DNA from: Pseudomonas benzenivorans
Lineage (GTDB): Bacteria > Pseudomonadota > Gammaproteobacteria > Pseudomonadales > Pseudomonadaceae
Length of the DNA: 64,000 nucleotides
Assembly: GCF_033547155.1 (NCBI RefSeq)
Contig: NZ_CP137892.1
Coordinates: 1,054,001-1,118,000 of the forward strand
Reading direction: 5' to 3'
Positions 16,830 through 28,447 of this stretch are shown piece by piece. Made by a program: the position numbers and the translations under genes. Numbering within the stretch: the stretch's first letter is position 1; the number at the start of each line of letters is the position of its first letter. The notes beneath the pieces are model-generated. The model was given only the letters and a program-made list of their open reading frames with translations. It was not told where the DNA came from and searched no databases.

Positions 16830-17612
16830 ATGACCGCTGCCCAAGCCCTGCCCGCCGTGAACCTCAAGGAGCGGGTGTCTGCCGCCGAATGGCAGACCCG
16901 CGTCGACCTGGCCGCCTGCTACCGGCTGATCGCCCTGTATGGCTGGGACGATCTGATCTTCACCCATATCTCGGCCAAGGTGCCGGGCGCCGACGAGTTC
17001 CTGATCAACCCCTACGGCCTGATGTTCCACGAGATCACCGCATCCAACTTGGTGAAGATCGACCTGGCCGGCAACAAGCTGATGGACAGCCCCTTCGACA
17101 TCAACCCGGCCGGCTACACCATCCACAGCGCGGTGCATGAGGTGCGCCACGAGGTCGCCTGCGTGCTGCATATCCATACCGCCGCCGGTATTGCCGTGTC
17201 GGCGCAGAAGCGGGGCCTGCTGCCGCTGTCGCAGCAGTCGCTGTTCGTGTTGTCGAGCCTGGCCTACCACGGCTATGAAGGTGTGGCCTTGCACCACGAG
17301 GAGAAGGCCCGGCTGCAGGCCGATCTGGGCGACAAGCACTTCATGATCCTGCCCAACCACGGCCTGCTCACCGCCGCCGGCAGCATCGCCGATGCCTTCC
17401 TGATGATGTTCACCCTGCAGCGCGCCTGCGAGATCCAGGTCATGGCGCAGAGCGGCGGCGCCGAGCTGATCCACATCCCCCAGCAGATTCTCGACGGCGC
17501 CCAGGCGATGGTCGCCGGGGTGATGAAGTCGCCCCAGGGCATGGGCGGCGCGCTGCCCTGGCCGGCGTTGCTGCGCAAGTTGGATGCACAGCTGCCGGGC
17601 TACGCCGAGTGA
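16830..17612 (+). CDS. class II aldolase/adducin domain protein
   Basis: 260 residues. The class II aldolase/adducin fold is recognisable by RLIALYGWDDLIFTHISAKVPG near the N terminus, the zinc-binding HIHTAAG in the middle and the later PNHGLLTA with its third His. Family members include L-fuculose-phosphate aldolase and ribulose-phosphate epimerase, but this subgroup (like many Pseudomonas class II aldolase proteins) has no assigned substrate. AAGGAG lies 7 bases before the ATG at 16830. Confidence 0.88.
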   Translation: MTAAQALPAVNLKERVSAAEWQTRVDLAACYRLIALYGWDDLIFTHISAKVPGADEFLINPYGLMFHEITASNLVKIDLAGNKLMDSPFDINPAGYTIHSAVHEVRHEVACVLHIHTAAGIAVSAQKRGLLPLSQQSLFVLSSLAYHGYEGVALHHEEKARLQADLGDKHFMILPNHGLLTAAGSIADAFLMMFTLQRACEIQVMAQSGGAELIHIPQQILDGAQAMVAGVMKSPQGMGGALPWPALLRKLDAQLPGYAE

Positions 17613-17889
17613 CTGCGCTACCGGGCATCGCCCAGAACGACTGGGGTGCGCGGGCGCGGAGCTTCGCCTTTCGCGGCCACGTCATGCGTTACTGGGCGGC
17701 GGGTGCCCAGGATGCCGCGCCGCCAGCGACGCCCAGGCTTGAGCGCTGGGGAGGGGCGCGCCCCGGGTGCCGGAGTGCGACTATCCCGGCCCCTTATCGC
17801 GCACCATTCACCCCGGATCGTCTTGGTTGTGACCGGCAAGCGCCTGCATGACACTCCAGGCATCGCACAACTGCCGAGGAGTTCCTGTC

Positions 17890-18801
17890 ATGCCTGAAGC
17901 CGTTCGATTCGCAGACCGGGTCGTCATAGTCACCGGCGCCGGCGGGGGGCTGGGGCGTGCCCATGCCCTGCTGTTCGCCAAGCATGGCGCCCGCGTGGTG
18001 GTCAACGACCTCGGCGGCAGCACCCATGGCGAGGGCGCCAATGCCTCGGCGGCGGACCGGGTGGTCGAGGAGATCCGCGCCGCCGGCGGCACGGCGGTGG
18101 CCAACCACGACTCGGTGACCGATGGCGAGAAGATCGTCCAGCACGCCCTGGACGCCTTCGGCCGCATCGACGTGCTGGTCAACAACGCCGGCATCCTGCG
18201 CGACAAGAGCTTCCACAAGATGGAGGACGCCGACTGGGACCTGGTCTACAAGGTCCACGTCGAGGGCGCCTACAAGGTCACCCGCGCCGCCTGGCCGCAC
18301 CTGCGCGAGCAGGGCTACGGGCGGGTGGTCTTCACCGCCTCGACCTCGGGCATCTACGGCAACTTCGGCCAGTCCAACTACGGCATGGCCAAGCTCGGCC
18401 TGTACGGCCTGACCCGCACCCTGGCCATCGAGGGGCGCAAGAGCAATATCCTGGTCAACGCCATCGCCCCCACCGGCGGCACGCGCATGACCGAGGGGCT
18501 GATCCCGCCACAGGTGTTCGAGCAGCTCAAACCCGAGCTGGTCAGCCCGCTGGTGGTCTACCTGGGCAGCGCCGCGTGCACGGACACCTCCGGGCTGTTC
18601 GAGGTGGGCGGCGGCTGGATCGGCAAGGTGCGTTGGGAGCGCAGCCTGGGCGTCGGCTTCGACCCGCGCGGCGGTTTCGGCCCCGATGATGTGGCCGCCC
18701 ACTGGCAGCAGATCTGCGACTTCGAAGGGGCGGCGCACCCGGCCGACAACATCGAGGCGCTCAAGGAGATGATGGCCAACCTGCAGCGCTTCGCCCTCTA
18801 A
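17890..18801 (+). CDS. short-chain dehydrogenase, MFE-2 hydroxyacyl-CoA dehydrogenase-like
   Basis: 303-residue SDR. It shows the cofactor loop [35 protein letters not shown], catalytic Ser in TASTSGIYG and YGMAKLG (YxxxK). The VVNDLGG stretch and the added C-terminal tail resemble the (3R)-hydroxyacyl-CoA dehydrogenase part of peroxisomal multifunctional enzyme 2, so the substrate may be a hydroxyacyl-CoA. GAGGAG precedes the ATG. About 280 bases separate it from the aldolase gene, so co-transcription is uncertain. It is convergent with the PhhR-type regulator. Confidence 0.88.
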   Translation: MPEAVRFADRVVIVTGAGGGLGRAHALLFAKHGARVVVNDLGGSTHGEGANASAADRVVEEIRAAGGTAVANHDSVTDGEKIVQHALDAFGRIDVLVNNAGILRDKSFHKMEDADWDLVYKVHVEGAYKVTRAAWPHLREQGYGRVVFTASTSGIYGNFGQSNYGMAKLGLYGLTRTLAIEGRKSNILVNAIAPTGGTRMTEGLIPPQVFEQLKPELVSPLVVYLGSAACTDTSGLFEVGGGWIGKVRWERSLGVGFDPRGGFGPDDVAAHWQQICDFEGAAHPADNIEALKEMMANLQRFAL

Positions 18802-18855
18802 ACGGCACAAACGCCGGCCGCCTGGGGCGATCATGGGGGCGGCAACCGGGCGAGC

Positions 18856-20394
<1,539 letters not shown>

Positions 20395-20466
20395 AGGGGG
20401 GCTGGGCGGCTCGTAATGCGGGTGAAGCAGTATGCCCGGTCCGTGCGCCTTAGTTAACCGCGGCGC

Positions 20467-20778
20467 TCAACCGCAGCGGATGCGCTGAATCGTCTCGGCC
20501 TCGTCGATCTCGATGTTCAGGCGCTGCGGATCATGGTCTAGGGTCACCGCATCGCCGGGTGCCAGCACCCGCACGCGCCGCGCCCCGGTCTGGTCGCGGG
20601 CGCGCTCGACCCGTTCGGCGGTCGCCGGTTTGCCGAGCATGCCCGGCACCGCCTCGGCTCTGCAGGTGGTCGGGCCGTCGTTGCGAGCGGCGGTGCCCGG
20701 CGTGCCGGTCGAGCTGCAGGCACCGAGCAGAACGAGGGCGGCCAGGCAGGCGAGGGTGGGGGTGGGCTTGAACGACAT
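20467..20778 (-). CDS. I78-family peptidase inhibitor lipoprotein
   Basis: 103 residues with a lipoprotein signal (lipobox LLGACSS). The mature part matches the I78 inhibitor pattern: an early Cys (TTCRAEAVPGMLGKPA), RVRVLAPGDAVTLDHDPQRLNIEID and the terminal IQRIRCG. Such proteins inhibit serine peptidases and would sit in the periplasm on a membrane anchor. It stands alone upstream of (and in the same direction as) the PhhR-type gene. Confidence 0.85.
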   Translation of the reverse strand: MSFKPTPTLACLAALVLLGACSSTGTPGTAARNDGPTTCRAEAVPGMLGKPATAERVERARDQTGARRVRVLAPGDAVTLDHDPQRLNIEIDEAETIQRIRCG

Positions 20779-20842
20779 GCGCGGGTCCTCCTTGTGGACG
20801 CCTGTGGGTTGCGCCGCTCCGCCGGGGCGGGCAGCGGCCTGT

Positions 20843-21751
20843 TTATGCCTGTTTACGATAGGACAGCAGGACGATGCCGCCGACCACTATCACCCCGCCG
20901 CCGATCTGCATGGGGCTCAGGGTCTGGCCGAGGATCAACCAGCCGAGCAGCAGGGTGGCCACCGGCTCCATGTTCATCACCGGTGCGTTGCGGGTCATGT
21001 CCAGGCGCGGCATGCAGACGAACAGCAGGGTAAAGCCCAGGCCGTAGAGCAGAGCCAGCACAGCCAGGCCGATCCAGCCGGCGCTGGCCGAGGGCGGCGC
21101 CAGGCCGCCGGGCAGCAGTTCGGTGGCCCCGGCCAGCAAGGCGCCGACGAACACCACCAGCATGGTCAGCATGCTGCGCAGCGAGCCGCGCAAGGGCGAA
21201 AGCCTGTGCTCGGTGACCCACAGCGCGCCAGCGAAGGCGCAGGCCGCACACAGGGCCAGGCCGATGCCCGGCAGCCAGTCGGGGCCGCCGCCCTGGCCGC
21301 CCAGGTGGGCCGGCACGTCCAGGGCGAACAGCAGGCCGAACAGGATCAGGCCCATCAGCCAGGCGCTGCGCCGGGTCGGCGGCGGACCGCCGAGCCCCCA
21401 GGTGAGCAGCGCCAGGATGATCGGGAAGGTGTTGGCCGCCAGCAGTGCCAGGGCTACCGGGATGCGCGCCACCGCCGAGTACAGGCAGATGCTCTGGGTG
21501 GCGATCAGCAGGCCGGCCAGCAGCTGCCAGGGCCAGGCGCCGGGGGGCAGGCGCAGCGGTTGGCGTTGCCAGGCCACCAGGGTGCCGAGCAGCAACAGGG
21601 CCACCCCGGAGCGACAGAGGATGGCCAGCAGCACGCCGGCGTCGTGGTCGAAGGCGATGCGCGCGGCGATGTGGTTGCCGGCGAAGGTGCAGGCAAGCGC
21701 CGCCAGCATCGGGACGGCGAGGTGACGGGGAAAGGGCGTGGGGGCAGGCAT
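20843..21751 (-). CDS. EamA/DMT-family transporter
   Basis: 302 residues with about ten predicted membrane segments in two EamA repeats (about 12-135 and 155-298). The second repeat ends NMEPVATLLLGWLILGQTLSPMQIGGGVIVVGGIVLL, the usual DMT ending. These proteins export metabolites or drugs; the substrate is unknown. It is convergently or independently placed between the lipoprotein and the GNAT gene, all on the minus strand. Confidence 0.9.
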   Translation of the reverse strand: MPAPTPFPRHLAVPMLAALACTFAGNHIAARIAFDHDAGVLLAILCRSGVALLLLGTLVAWQRQPLRLPPGAWPWQLLAGLLIATQSICLYSAVARIPVALALLAANTFPIILALLTWGLGGPPPTRRSAWLMGLILFGLLFALDVPAHLGGQGGGPDWLPGIGLALCAACAFAGALWVTEHRLSPLRGSLRSMLTMLVVFVGALLAGATELLPGGLAPPSASAGWIGLAVLALLYGLGFTLLFVCMPRLDMTRNAPVMNMEPVATLLLGWLILGQTLSPMQIGGGVIVVGGIVLLSYRKQA

Positions 21752-21830
21752 AAAACGCGGGCATATCCTTGGCTGAGGTGCGGCGGCGCTCCAGCCGCCG
21801 GCGCAGAGTAGCGCGCCCGGGGCTGTTCGG

Positions 21831-22280
21831 TCAGCTCCGGAGCCTGTCGTCGAGGGATTTGCACAGCAGGCTCGAGGCGGCCGGGCACAGGCCGGCGAAC
21901 TGCGCTGTAGCCTGGATGGCGGGTGGCGCGGCGGCCTTTTCCGTGGGCTGGTAGCCGAGCCGGGTGAAATAGTCCGCGGCGGTGGTGGTCAGCAGGAACA
22001 GACGCCCGATGCCCTGGGCGCAGGCGCGCGCTTCGGCGAAGGCCACCAGGTGCGCGGCAAGCCCTTTGCCGCGATGGGCGGGAGCAATGGCCAGGGAGCG
22101 CAGCAGGCCCTCCGTCTCCAGGAGCTCGAGGCCGACCACGCCGCGCAGTCCGCTCTCGTCGCGCAGGCCGAAGAACTGCTGGAGCGGGCCGGGCGCGACA
22201 TCGGCCACCGGCAGGTCGCAGGCCCGCAGCAGCGGCAGGAGCTCGTCGGCTTCGGTCATCGGGGTGATGGATGGCTGCAT
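21831..22280 (-). CDS. GNAT acetyltransferase, ArsN2-like
   Basis: 149 residues. It shows the acetyl-CoA site (EGLLRSLAIAPAHRGKGLAAHLVAFAEARA) and the ArsN2-like features LLRACDLPVADV at the start, LFLLTTTAADYFTRLGYQP, and a C-terminal FAGLCPAASSLLCKSL. ArsN2-type proteins are linked to arsenic or methionine sulfoximine resistance. No ars genes are nearby, so the substrate is unproven. Confidence 0.8.
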   Translation of the reverse strand: MQPSITPMTEADELLPLLRACDLPVADVAPGPLQQFFGLRDESGLRGVVGLELLETEGLLRSLAIAPAHRGKGLAAHLVAFAEARACAQGIGRLFLLTTTAADYFTRLGYQPTEKAAAPPAIQATAQFAGLCPAASSLLCKSLDDRLRS

Positions 22281-22447
22281 CGCGCTTCTCTCCTCAGTCG
22301 GCCTGTTCGCCGTAGTGTGGCAATTTTCCTGGCGTCTGGCAGCCGTCCCGTGGGCCGACGCGGGGGGCGGCGGTGGTCGTTGTGGTCATCTAAGCTGAAG
22401 GCTTGTCACTCGTCGCTGGGGGGCGCATTTCCACAGGAGGATCGCAT

Positions 22448-23107
22448 ATGTTCAAGATGTCTCTGAGCCGCAGCCTGCCCGCGGCGTTGCTCGCCCTCAG
22501 TTGCAGCCTGGCCAGCCAGGCGGGGCCGGCCGACATGAGCTTCTTCGTCACCAGTCAGGGGGCGGGCAAGGGCGCCGACTTCGGTGGCCTGAGCGGGGCC
22601 GATGCGCATTGCCAACGCCTGGCCGACGCGGCCGGGGCCGGGCAGCGCACCTGGCGAGCCTACCTCAGCAGCACGGCTGCCGATGGTGCGCCGGCGATCG
22701 ATGCCCGCGACCGTATCGGCGCCGGTCCCTGGCAGAATGCCGAGGGCGTGGTCATCGCCCAGGACGTGGCACAGCTGCACGGCGACAACCAGCTGACCAA
22801 GGCCACGGCGCTGGATGAGCGGGGCATGCCGATCAAGGGGCGGGGCGACTCGCCGAACCAGCACGACATCCTCACCGGCTCCCAGGCCGACGGCACCGCG
22901 TTCGCCCCCGGCGAGGACCGCACCTGCGGCAACTGGACCAGCAGCGGCGAGGGCGCCGCCCAGGTCGGCCACCACGACCGCATGGGCCTGCGCGACGATG
23001 CGCCGTCACGCTCGTGGAACTCCTCCCATGCCAGCCGCGGTTGCAGCGACGAGGCCCTGGCCAGTACCGGTGGCGCGGGGCTGCTCTACTGCTTCGCGCA
23101 GGACTGA
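22448..23107 (+). CDS. exported DUF1554-like (lectin-like) protein
   Basis: 219 residues with a Sec signal peptide (LSRSLPAALLALSCSLASQAGPA). The mature part reads as the DUF1554 pattern: FFVTSQGAGKGADFGGLSGADAHCQRLADAAG, WRAYLSS, ARDRIGAGPW, then DRTCGNWTSSG and the terminal GLLYCF. Conserved cysteines suggest two disulfides in a C-type-lectin-like fold. AGGAGG lies 6 bases before the ATG at 22448. Likely periplasmic or outer-surface; function unknown. Confidence 0.8.
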   Translation: MFKMSLSRSLPAALLALSCSLASQAGPADMSFFVTSQGAGKGADFGGLSGADAHCQRLADAAGAGQRTWRAYLSSTAADGAPAIDARDRIGAGPWQNAEGVVIAQDVAQLHGDNQLTKATALDERGMPIKGRGDSPNQHDILTGSQADGTAFAPGEDRTCGNWTSSGEGAAQVGHHDRMGLRDDAPSRSWNSSHASRGCSDEALASTGGAGLLYCFAQD

Positions 23108-23126
23108 GGCCGCCGAGGGCCTTTCG

Positions 23127-23747
23127 CTAGCCGTGAGGCGGCGGGCGTTGAGCATGCTCCGGGGCCAGTGCCTTGGCCACCCGGCGCTGAATCTCGTAGG
23201 CCGGCGCCTCGACGGCCTGGGCGTCGCGGGTGTAGCGCCGGGCGAACTCGCCGACGCCCCACTGCAGGTACTGCTGCACGTGGTGCAGCTCATGGGCCCA
23301 GAGCGCCACGTCGTCGAGGGCGTCGTCGGCCCGGCGGAAGACGACGATGTCGATGAGGGTCACGGCCCTGACGTCGGGGTTCTGCAGCATGGTGTTCGCC
23401 GCGGTGAACTGCGCATCGTCGCCGACCTTGTAGCGCACCGAATCGAGCACCTGCAGGTCGTAGTAGGGCTCCAGTTGCGCGCGGATATGCAGGGGGATCG
23501 GCCGGACGTCGCCGGTCGCGGCGCTGTTGCGTGAGCGCACCAGCCATTGCTCCAGGCCGGAGGCGGCCATCTGGCCCAGGTCGTCGAACAGGCCCCCCAT
23601 TTCTTCCCGGGAGCCCGGGGCGCAGAAGCAGGCGACCACGCAGACCCGGTGCTGCCCGGCCGGGCAGGCGAGGGCGGGCAGGGGAGCGGTCAGGGCGGTG
23701 AGCAGCGCCGCCCAGCGCAGCGGTCCAGAGAGGATGACAGGTGGCAA
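23127..23747 (-). CDS. exported DUF4157 family putative metalloprotease-like protein
   Basis: 206 residues with a signal peptide (LLTALTAPLPALACP). The zinc-type motif HELHHVQQYLQWG (HExxH) and the preceding TLIDIVVFRRADDALDDVALWAHE match the DUF4157 region. A cysteine-rich stretch CVVACFCAPGS follows the signal. In other bacteria DUF4157 occurs in contractile-injection-linked toxins, but this short stand-alone form is common in Pseudomonas and has no such neighbours. It is convergent with the DUF1554 gene. Confidence 0.8.
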   Translation of the reverse strand: MPPVILSGPLRWAALLTALTAPLPALACPAGQHRVCVVACFCAPGSREEMGGLFDDLGQMAASGLEQWLVRSRNSAATGDVRPIPLHIRAQLEPYYDLQVLDSVRYKVGDDAQFTAANTMLQNPDVRAVTLIDIVVFRRADDALDDVALWAHELHHVQQYLQWGVGEFARRYTRDAQAVEAPAYEIQRRVAKALAPEHAQRPPPHG

Positions 23748-23945
23748 TGCAGGCTCCCGCAGGCAGGGGGGATGGGCGGACGCTAGGTTGGGCTGGACGG
23801 TCGCGACTGTCCAGCAGCGGGTTGGACCGCGGCGGCGGGCGTTCGTTGCGTCGCAGCCGGCGAATTATCGGGCCCCGGGCCGGCCGCGCAATCCTGACCG
23901 ATGGCACGTAGAATCGCCGGGTGAAACAGGGTTGAGGTGGCGACG

Positions 23946-26321
23946 GTGGATCTACAGCAGGGCTTTGTCCTGACCCGGCATTGGCGCGACACGCCGGCCG
24001 GCACCCAGGTCGAATTCTGGCTGGCGACCGAGGCCGGGCCGCGTCGGGTGCGCCTGCCGCCGCAGCCGTCGGTGGCCTTCATCCCCGCCGAGCAACGCCA
24101 TTGGGCCGAGCCCCTGTTGCGCGGTCAGGCCGACGTCGAGCTGCGCCCGCTGGCGCTGCGCGACTTCCACCAGCGCCCGGTGCTCGGCCTGTACTGCCAG
24201 CAGCACCGCCAGCTGATCGACCTCGGCAAGCGCCTGCGCCAGGTCGGCGTGGACGTCTACGAGGCGGACATCCGCCCGCCCGAGCGCTACCTGATGGAGC
24301 GCTTCATCACCGCCCCGGTGGCCTTCGGCGGCCAGCCCGATGCCCAGGGCGTGCTCTGCGACGCCCAGCTCAAGCCTTCGCCTGACTATCGCCCGAGCCT
24401 GAAGCTGGTCTCGCTCGACATCGAGACCAGCGAGCATGGCGAGCTGTATTCCATCGCCCTGGAAGGCTGCGGCCAGCGCCAGGTGTATATGCTCGGCCCG
24501 GCGAGCGATGCAGGCGCCGAGCCGGACTTTCGCCTCGACTATTGCGCCAGCCGCGCCGAGCTGCTGCAGCGCCTCAATCAGTGGCTGGCCGAGCACGACC
24601 CGGACGCCATCATCGGCTGGAATCTGGTGCAGTTCGACCTGCGCGTGTTGCAGGCCCATGCCGAGCAACTCCAGGTGCCGCTGCTGCTCGGCCGCGGCGG
24701 CGAGGCCATGGGCTGGCGCGCGCACGGCGGCGGCAAGCATTACTTCGCCTCGGCCGCCGGCCGGCTGATCATCGACGGCATCGAGGCGCTGCGCTCGGCG
24801 ACCTGGAGCTTCCCCTCGTTCAGCCTGGAGAGCGTCGCCCAGACCCTGCTCGGCGAGGGCAAGGCGATCGATACGCCCTACCAGCGCATGGCCGAGATCA
24901 ACCGCATGTTCGCCGAGGACAAGCCGGCGCTGGCGCGCTACAACCTCAAGGACTGCGAACTGGTCACGCGGATCTTCGCCAAGACCGAGCTGCTCGACTT
25001 CCTCCTGGAGCGCGCCGCCGTCACCGGCCTGCCCGCCGACCGCAGCGGCGGCTCGGTGGCGGCCTTCACCCACCTGTACCTGCCGGCGATGCACCGCCAG
25101 GGCTTCGTCGCGCCCAACCTGGGCGACGTGCAGGGCGACAGCAGTCCCGGCGGCTTCGTCATGGACTCGCGACCCGGGCTGTACGAGTCGGTGCTGGTGC
25201 TGGACTACAAGAGCCTGTATCCCTCGATCATCCGCAGCTTCCTGATCGACCCGGTGGGCCTGGTCGAGGGCCTGCGCCAACCCGACGACGGCCATTCGGT
25301 GGCGGGTTTTCGTGGCGCGCGCTTCTCGCGCCGCACGCATTGCCTGCCGGCCATCGTCGAGCGGGTCTGGCAGGGCCGCGAGGCGGCCAAACGCGAGGGC
25401 AACCAGCCGCTGTCCCAGGCACTGAAGATCATCATGAACGCCTTCTACGGCGTACTCGGCTCCAGCGGCTGCCGCTTCTTCGATCCGCGCCTGGCCTCGT
25501 CTATCACGATGCGCGGGCACCAGATCATGCGCCAGACCCGCGAGCTGATCGAGGCCGAGGGCTACGCGGTGATCTACGGCGACACCGACTCCACCTTCGT
25601 CTGGCTCAAGGGCGCCCACGCCGAGGCCGACGCCGCGCGCATCGGCCGCGCCTTGGTGCACAAGGTCAACCAGTGGTGGCGCGAGCACCTGCGCGCCGAG
25701 TTCGGCCTGGACAGCGCCCTGGAGCTGCAGTTCGAGACCCACTACTGCCGCTTCCTGATGCCGACCATCCGCGGCACCGAAGAAGGCAGCAAGAAGCGCT
25801 ATGCCGGCCTGGTGGCCCGGGCCGATGGTAGTAGCGAGATGGTGTTCAAGGGCCTGGAGACGGTGCGTAGCGACTGGTCGCCGCTGGCCCAGCGCTTCCA
25901 GCAGGAACTCTACCGGCTGATCTTCGACCGTCAGCCCTATCGCGACTACGTGCGCGACTACGTGCGCCGAACCCTGGCGGGTGAGCTGGACGAGCTGCTG
26001 GTCTACCGCAAGCGCCTGCGCCGACCGCTGCACGACTACCAGCGCAACGTGCCGCCCCATGTGCGCGCCGCACGCCTGGCCGACGCCTACAACGACCGCC
26101 AGGGGCGGCCCCGGCAGTACCAGAACGGCGGCTGGATCAGCTACCTGATGACCACCGCCGGGCCGCAACCGCTGGAGACCCAGGTCCAGGACACGCAAGG
26201 CGCGGCAATCGACTACGAGCACTACCTGAGCCGCCAGCTGCAGCCGATCGCCGACGCCATCCTGCCGTTCGTCGGTGACGATTTCGCCAGCCTGGTCGAC
26301 CGCCAGCTCGGCCTGTTCTGA
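23946..26321 (+). CDS. polB: DNA polymerase II
   Basis: 791-residue family B, damage-inducible DNA polymerase. The 3'-5' exonuclease motif LDIETSE has Asp158 and Glu160. Polymerase motifs are [17 protein letters not shown] (Asp420), [20 protein letters not shown] and [10 protein letters not shown] (Asp546, Asp548). PolB restarts stalled forks and does translesion synthesis, usually under LexA control; I did not find a clear LexA box. I take the GTG at 23946 ([13 protein letters not shown], with GAGG 9 bases before), rather than the GTG at 23937, because remembered homologues start there. Confidence 0.95.
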   Translation: MDLQQGFVLTRHWRDTPAGTQVEFWLATEAGPRRVRLPPQPSVAFIPAEQRHWAEPLLRGQADVELRPLALRDFHQRPVLGLYCQQHRQLIDLGKRLRQVGVDVYEADIRPPERYLMERFITAPVAFGGQPDAQGVLCDAQLKPSPDYRPSLKLVSLDIETSEHGELYSIALEGCGQRQVYMLGPASDAGAEPDFRLDYCASRAELLQRLNQWLAEHDPDAIIGWNLVQFDLRVLQAHAEQLQVPLLLGRGGEAMGWRAHGGGKHYFASAAGRLIIDGIEALRSATWSFPSFSLESVAQTLLGEGKAIDTPYQRMAEINRMFAEDKPALARYNLKDCELVTRIFAKTELLDFLLERAAVTGLPADRSGGSVAAFTHLYLPAMHRQGFVAPNLGDVQGDSSPGGFVMDSRPGLYESVLVLDYKSLYPSIIRSFLIDPVGLVEGLRQPDDGHSVAGFRGARFSRRTHCLPAIVERVWQGREAAKREGNQPLSQALKIIMNAFYGVLGSSGCRFFDPRLASSITMRGHQIMRQTRELIEAEGYAVIYGDTDSTFVWLKGAHAEADAARIGRALVHKVNQWWREHLRAEFGLDSALELQFETHYCRFLMPTIRGTEEGSKKRYAGLVARADGSSEMVFKGLETVRSDWSPLAQRFQQELYRLIFDRQPYRDYVRDYVRRTLAGELDELLVYRKRLRRPLHDYQRNVPPHVRAARLADAYNDRQGRPRQYQNGGWISYLMTTAGPQPLETQVQDTQGAAIDYEHYLSRQLQPIADAILPFVGDDFASLVDRQLGLF

Positions 26322-26422
26322 GCCCGGGCGAGCGGTCGCGCCGGCTTTTCCGCCATCCGGTGTCCGGGCCCCGGCGCTTTCACGCTAAAATGCGCGCCCC
26401 GTCCAAGCCTCGAATCGATGCC

Positions 26423-28429
26423 ATGTCCCTGCCCAAGCACCATCTGGAACTCCTGAGCCCGGCGCGCGATACCGCCATCGCCAAGCAAGCCATCTTGCAT
26501 GGCGCCGATGCCGTGTACATCGGCGGCCCCAGTTTCGGTGCGCGGCACAACGCCAGCAACGAGGTGGCGGACATCGCCGAGCTGGTGCGCTTCGCCCACC
26601 TGTTCCATGCCCGGGTGTTCGTCACCATCAACACCATCCTGCACGACGACGAGCTGGAGCCGGCTCGCCGGTTGATCCACCAGCTCCATGACGCCGGGGT
26701 CGACGCGCTGATCGTGCAGGACATGGGCGTGCTGGAACTGGACATCCCGCCCATCGAGCTGCATGCCAGCACCCAGTGCGACATCCGCACCCTGGACAAG
26801 GCCAGGTTCCTGTCCCAGGCCGGCTTCTCCCAGCTGGTGCTGGCCCGAGAGCTGAACCTGGAGCAGATCCGCGCCATCAGCCAGAGCGTCGACTCGGCCA
26901 TCGAATTCTTCATCCACGGCGCCCTGTGCGTGGCCTTCTCCGGGCAGTGCAACATCTCCCACGCGCAGACCGGGCGCAGCGCCAACCGCGGCGACTGCTC
27001 CCAGGCCTGCCGCCTGCCCTACACCCTGAAGGACGACCAGGGCCGGGTGGTGGCCTACGACAAGCACCTGCTGTCGATGAAGGACAACAACCAGACCGCC
27101 AACCTGATCCACCTGGTGGATGCCGGCGTACGCTCGTTCAAGATCGAGGGGCGCTACAAGGACATGAGCTACGTGAAGAACATCACCGCGCACTACCGCC
27201 GCGAGCTCGACGCCATACTCGAACAGCGCCCGCAGCTGGCGCGGGCCTCCAGCGGCCTGACCGAGCACTTCTTCACCCCCGACCCGGACAAGACCTTCCA
27301 CCGCGGCAGCACCGACTACTTCGTCAGCGAACGCAAGATCGACATCGGCGCCTTCGACTCGCCGACCTTCACCGGCCTGGCCGTCGGCCATGTCGAGAAG
27401 GTGGCCAAGCGCGACCTGATCGCCGTGACCGACACCCCGCTGTCCAACGGCGATGGCCTCAATGTGCTGGTCAAGCGCGAGGTGGTGGGTTTTCGCGCCA
27501 ACGTCGCCGAGCTCAAGGAGGCGTTCGAGGAGGACGGCGAGAAGCGCTACCGTTACCGCGTCGAGCCCAACGAGATGCCGGCGGCCCTGGCGCGCCTGCG
27601 GCCGCTGCACCCGCTGAGCCGCAACCTCGACCACAACTGGCAGCAGGCGCTGCTCAAGACCTCGGCCGAGCGCCGCGTGGCGGTGCGCTGGCAGGTCCGT
27701 GTCGATGCGGCGCAGCTGAGCCTGACCGTCACCAGCGAGGAGGGCGTGCAGGCCGAGGCGAAGCTGCCCGGGCCATTCGCCGCCGCCAAGGACGCCGAAC
27801 AGGCCCGCGAGCAACTGGTCGATGGCCTGAGCAAGCTGGGCACCACCCTCTATTACAGCGCGGGCGCGCAGGTCGACTGCGCGGCCGTGCCCTTTATCCC
27901 CGGCTCGCAACTCAAGGCCCTGCGCCGCGAGGCCATCGAGGCGTTGAGCGCCGCGCGCCTGGCCGCCCACCCGCGCGGCGGGCGCAAGGCCGTCAGCGTG
28001 CCGCCGCCGGTCTACCCCGAGTCGCACCTGACCTTCCTCGCCAACGTCTACAACGCCAAGGCCCGGGCCTTCTACCAGCGCTACGGCGTGCAGCTGATCG
28101 ATGCGGCCTACGAGGCCCACGAGGAGGCCGGCGAGGTGCCGGTGATGATCACCAAGCACTGCCTGCGCTTCTCCTTCAACCTCTGCCCCAAGCAGGCCAA
28201 GGGCGTCACCGGCGTGCGCACCAAGGTCGCCGACATGCAGCTGATCCACCAGGACGAGGTCTTGACCCTGAAGTTCGACTGCAAGCCCTGCGAGATGCAC
28301 ATCATCGGCAAGATGAAGGGCCACATCCTCGACCTGCCGCAGCCCGGCAGCGCCGCCGCCACGGTCGGCTACATCAGCCCCGATGACCTGCTGAAGACCA
28401 TCAAGCGCAAACCCGCGGGGCGTGCCTGA
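26423..28429 (+). CDS. rlhA: U32-family 23S rRNA hydroxylation protein RlhA
   Basis: 668 residues, the long U32 form known as YdcP/RlhA, which is needed for hydroxylation of C2501 in 23S rRNA in E. coli. The U32 core is clear: LLSPARDTAIAKQAILHGADAVYIGGPSFGARHNA at the start, the cysteine cluster SGQCNISHAQTGRSANRGDCSQACRLPY, and FKIEGRYKDMSYVKN. The C-terminal extension carries more cysteines (NLCPKQAKG, CKPCEM) that may hold an iron-sulfur cluster. The ATG at 26423 gives the normal start. It is convergent with the desaturase gene, 18 bases away. Confidence 0.92.
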   Translation: MSLPKHHLELLSPARDTAIAKQAILHGADAVYIGGPSFGARHNASNEVADIAELVRFAHLFHARVFVTINTILHDDELEPARRLIHQLHDAGVDALIVQDMGVLELDIPPIELHASTQCDIRTLDKARFLSQAGFSQLVLARELNLEQIRAISQSVDSAIEFFIHGALCVAFSGQCNISHAQTGRSANRGDCSQACRLPYTLKDDQGRVVAYDKHLLSMKDNNQTANLIHLVDAGVRSFKIEGRYKDMSYVKNITAHYRRELDAILEQRPQLARASSGLTEHFFTPDPDKTFHRGSTDYFVSERKIDIGAFDSPTFTGLAVGHVEKVAKRDLIAVTDTPLSNGDGLNVLVKREVVGFRANVAELKEAFEEDGEKRYRYRVEPNEMPAALARLRPLHPLSRNLDHNWQQALLKTSAERRVAVRWQVRVDAAQLSLTVTSEEGVQAEAKLPGPFAAAKDAEQAREQLVDGLSKLGTTLYYSAGAQVDCAAVPFIPGSQLKALRREAIEALSAARLAAHPRGGRKAVSVPPPVYPESHLTFLANVYNAKARAFYQRYGVQLIDAAYEAHEEAGEVPVMITKHCLRFSFNLCPKQAKGVTGVRTKVADMQLIHQDEVLTLKFDCKPCEMHIIGKMKGHILDLPQPGSAAATVGYISPDDLLKTIKRKPAGRA

Positions 28430-28447
28430 GCCGCCCCGGCGCGGCGG

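Noticed and set aside
23127..23747. DUF4157 protein as part of a contractile-injection toxin system
   Set aside because: No sheath, tube or spike genes are nearby; the short, secreted stand-alone form suits a simple exported protein.
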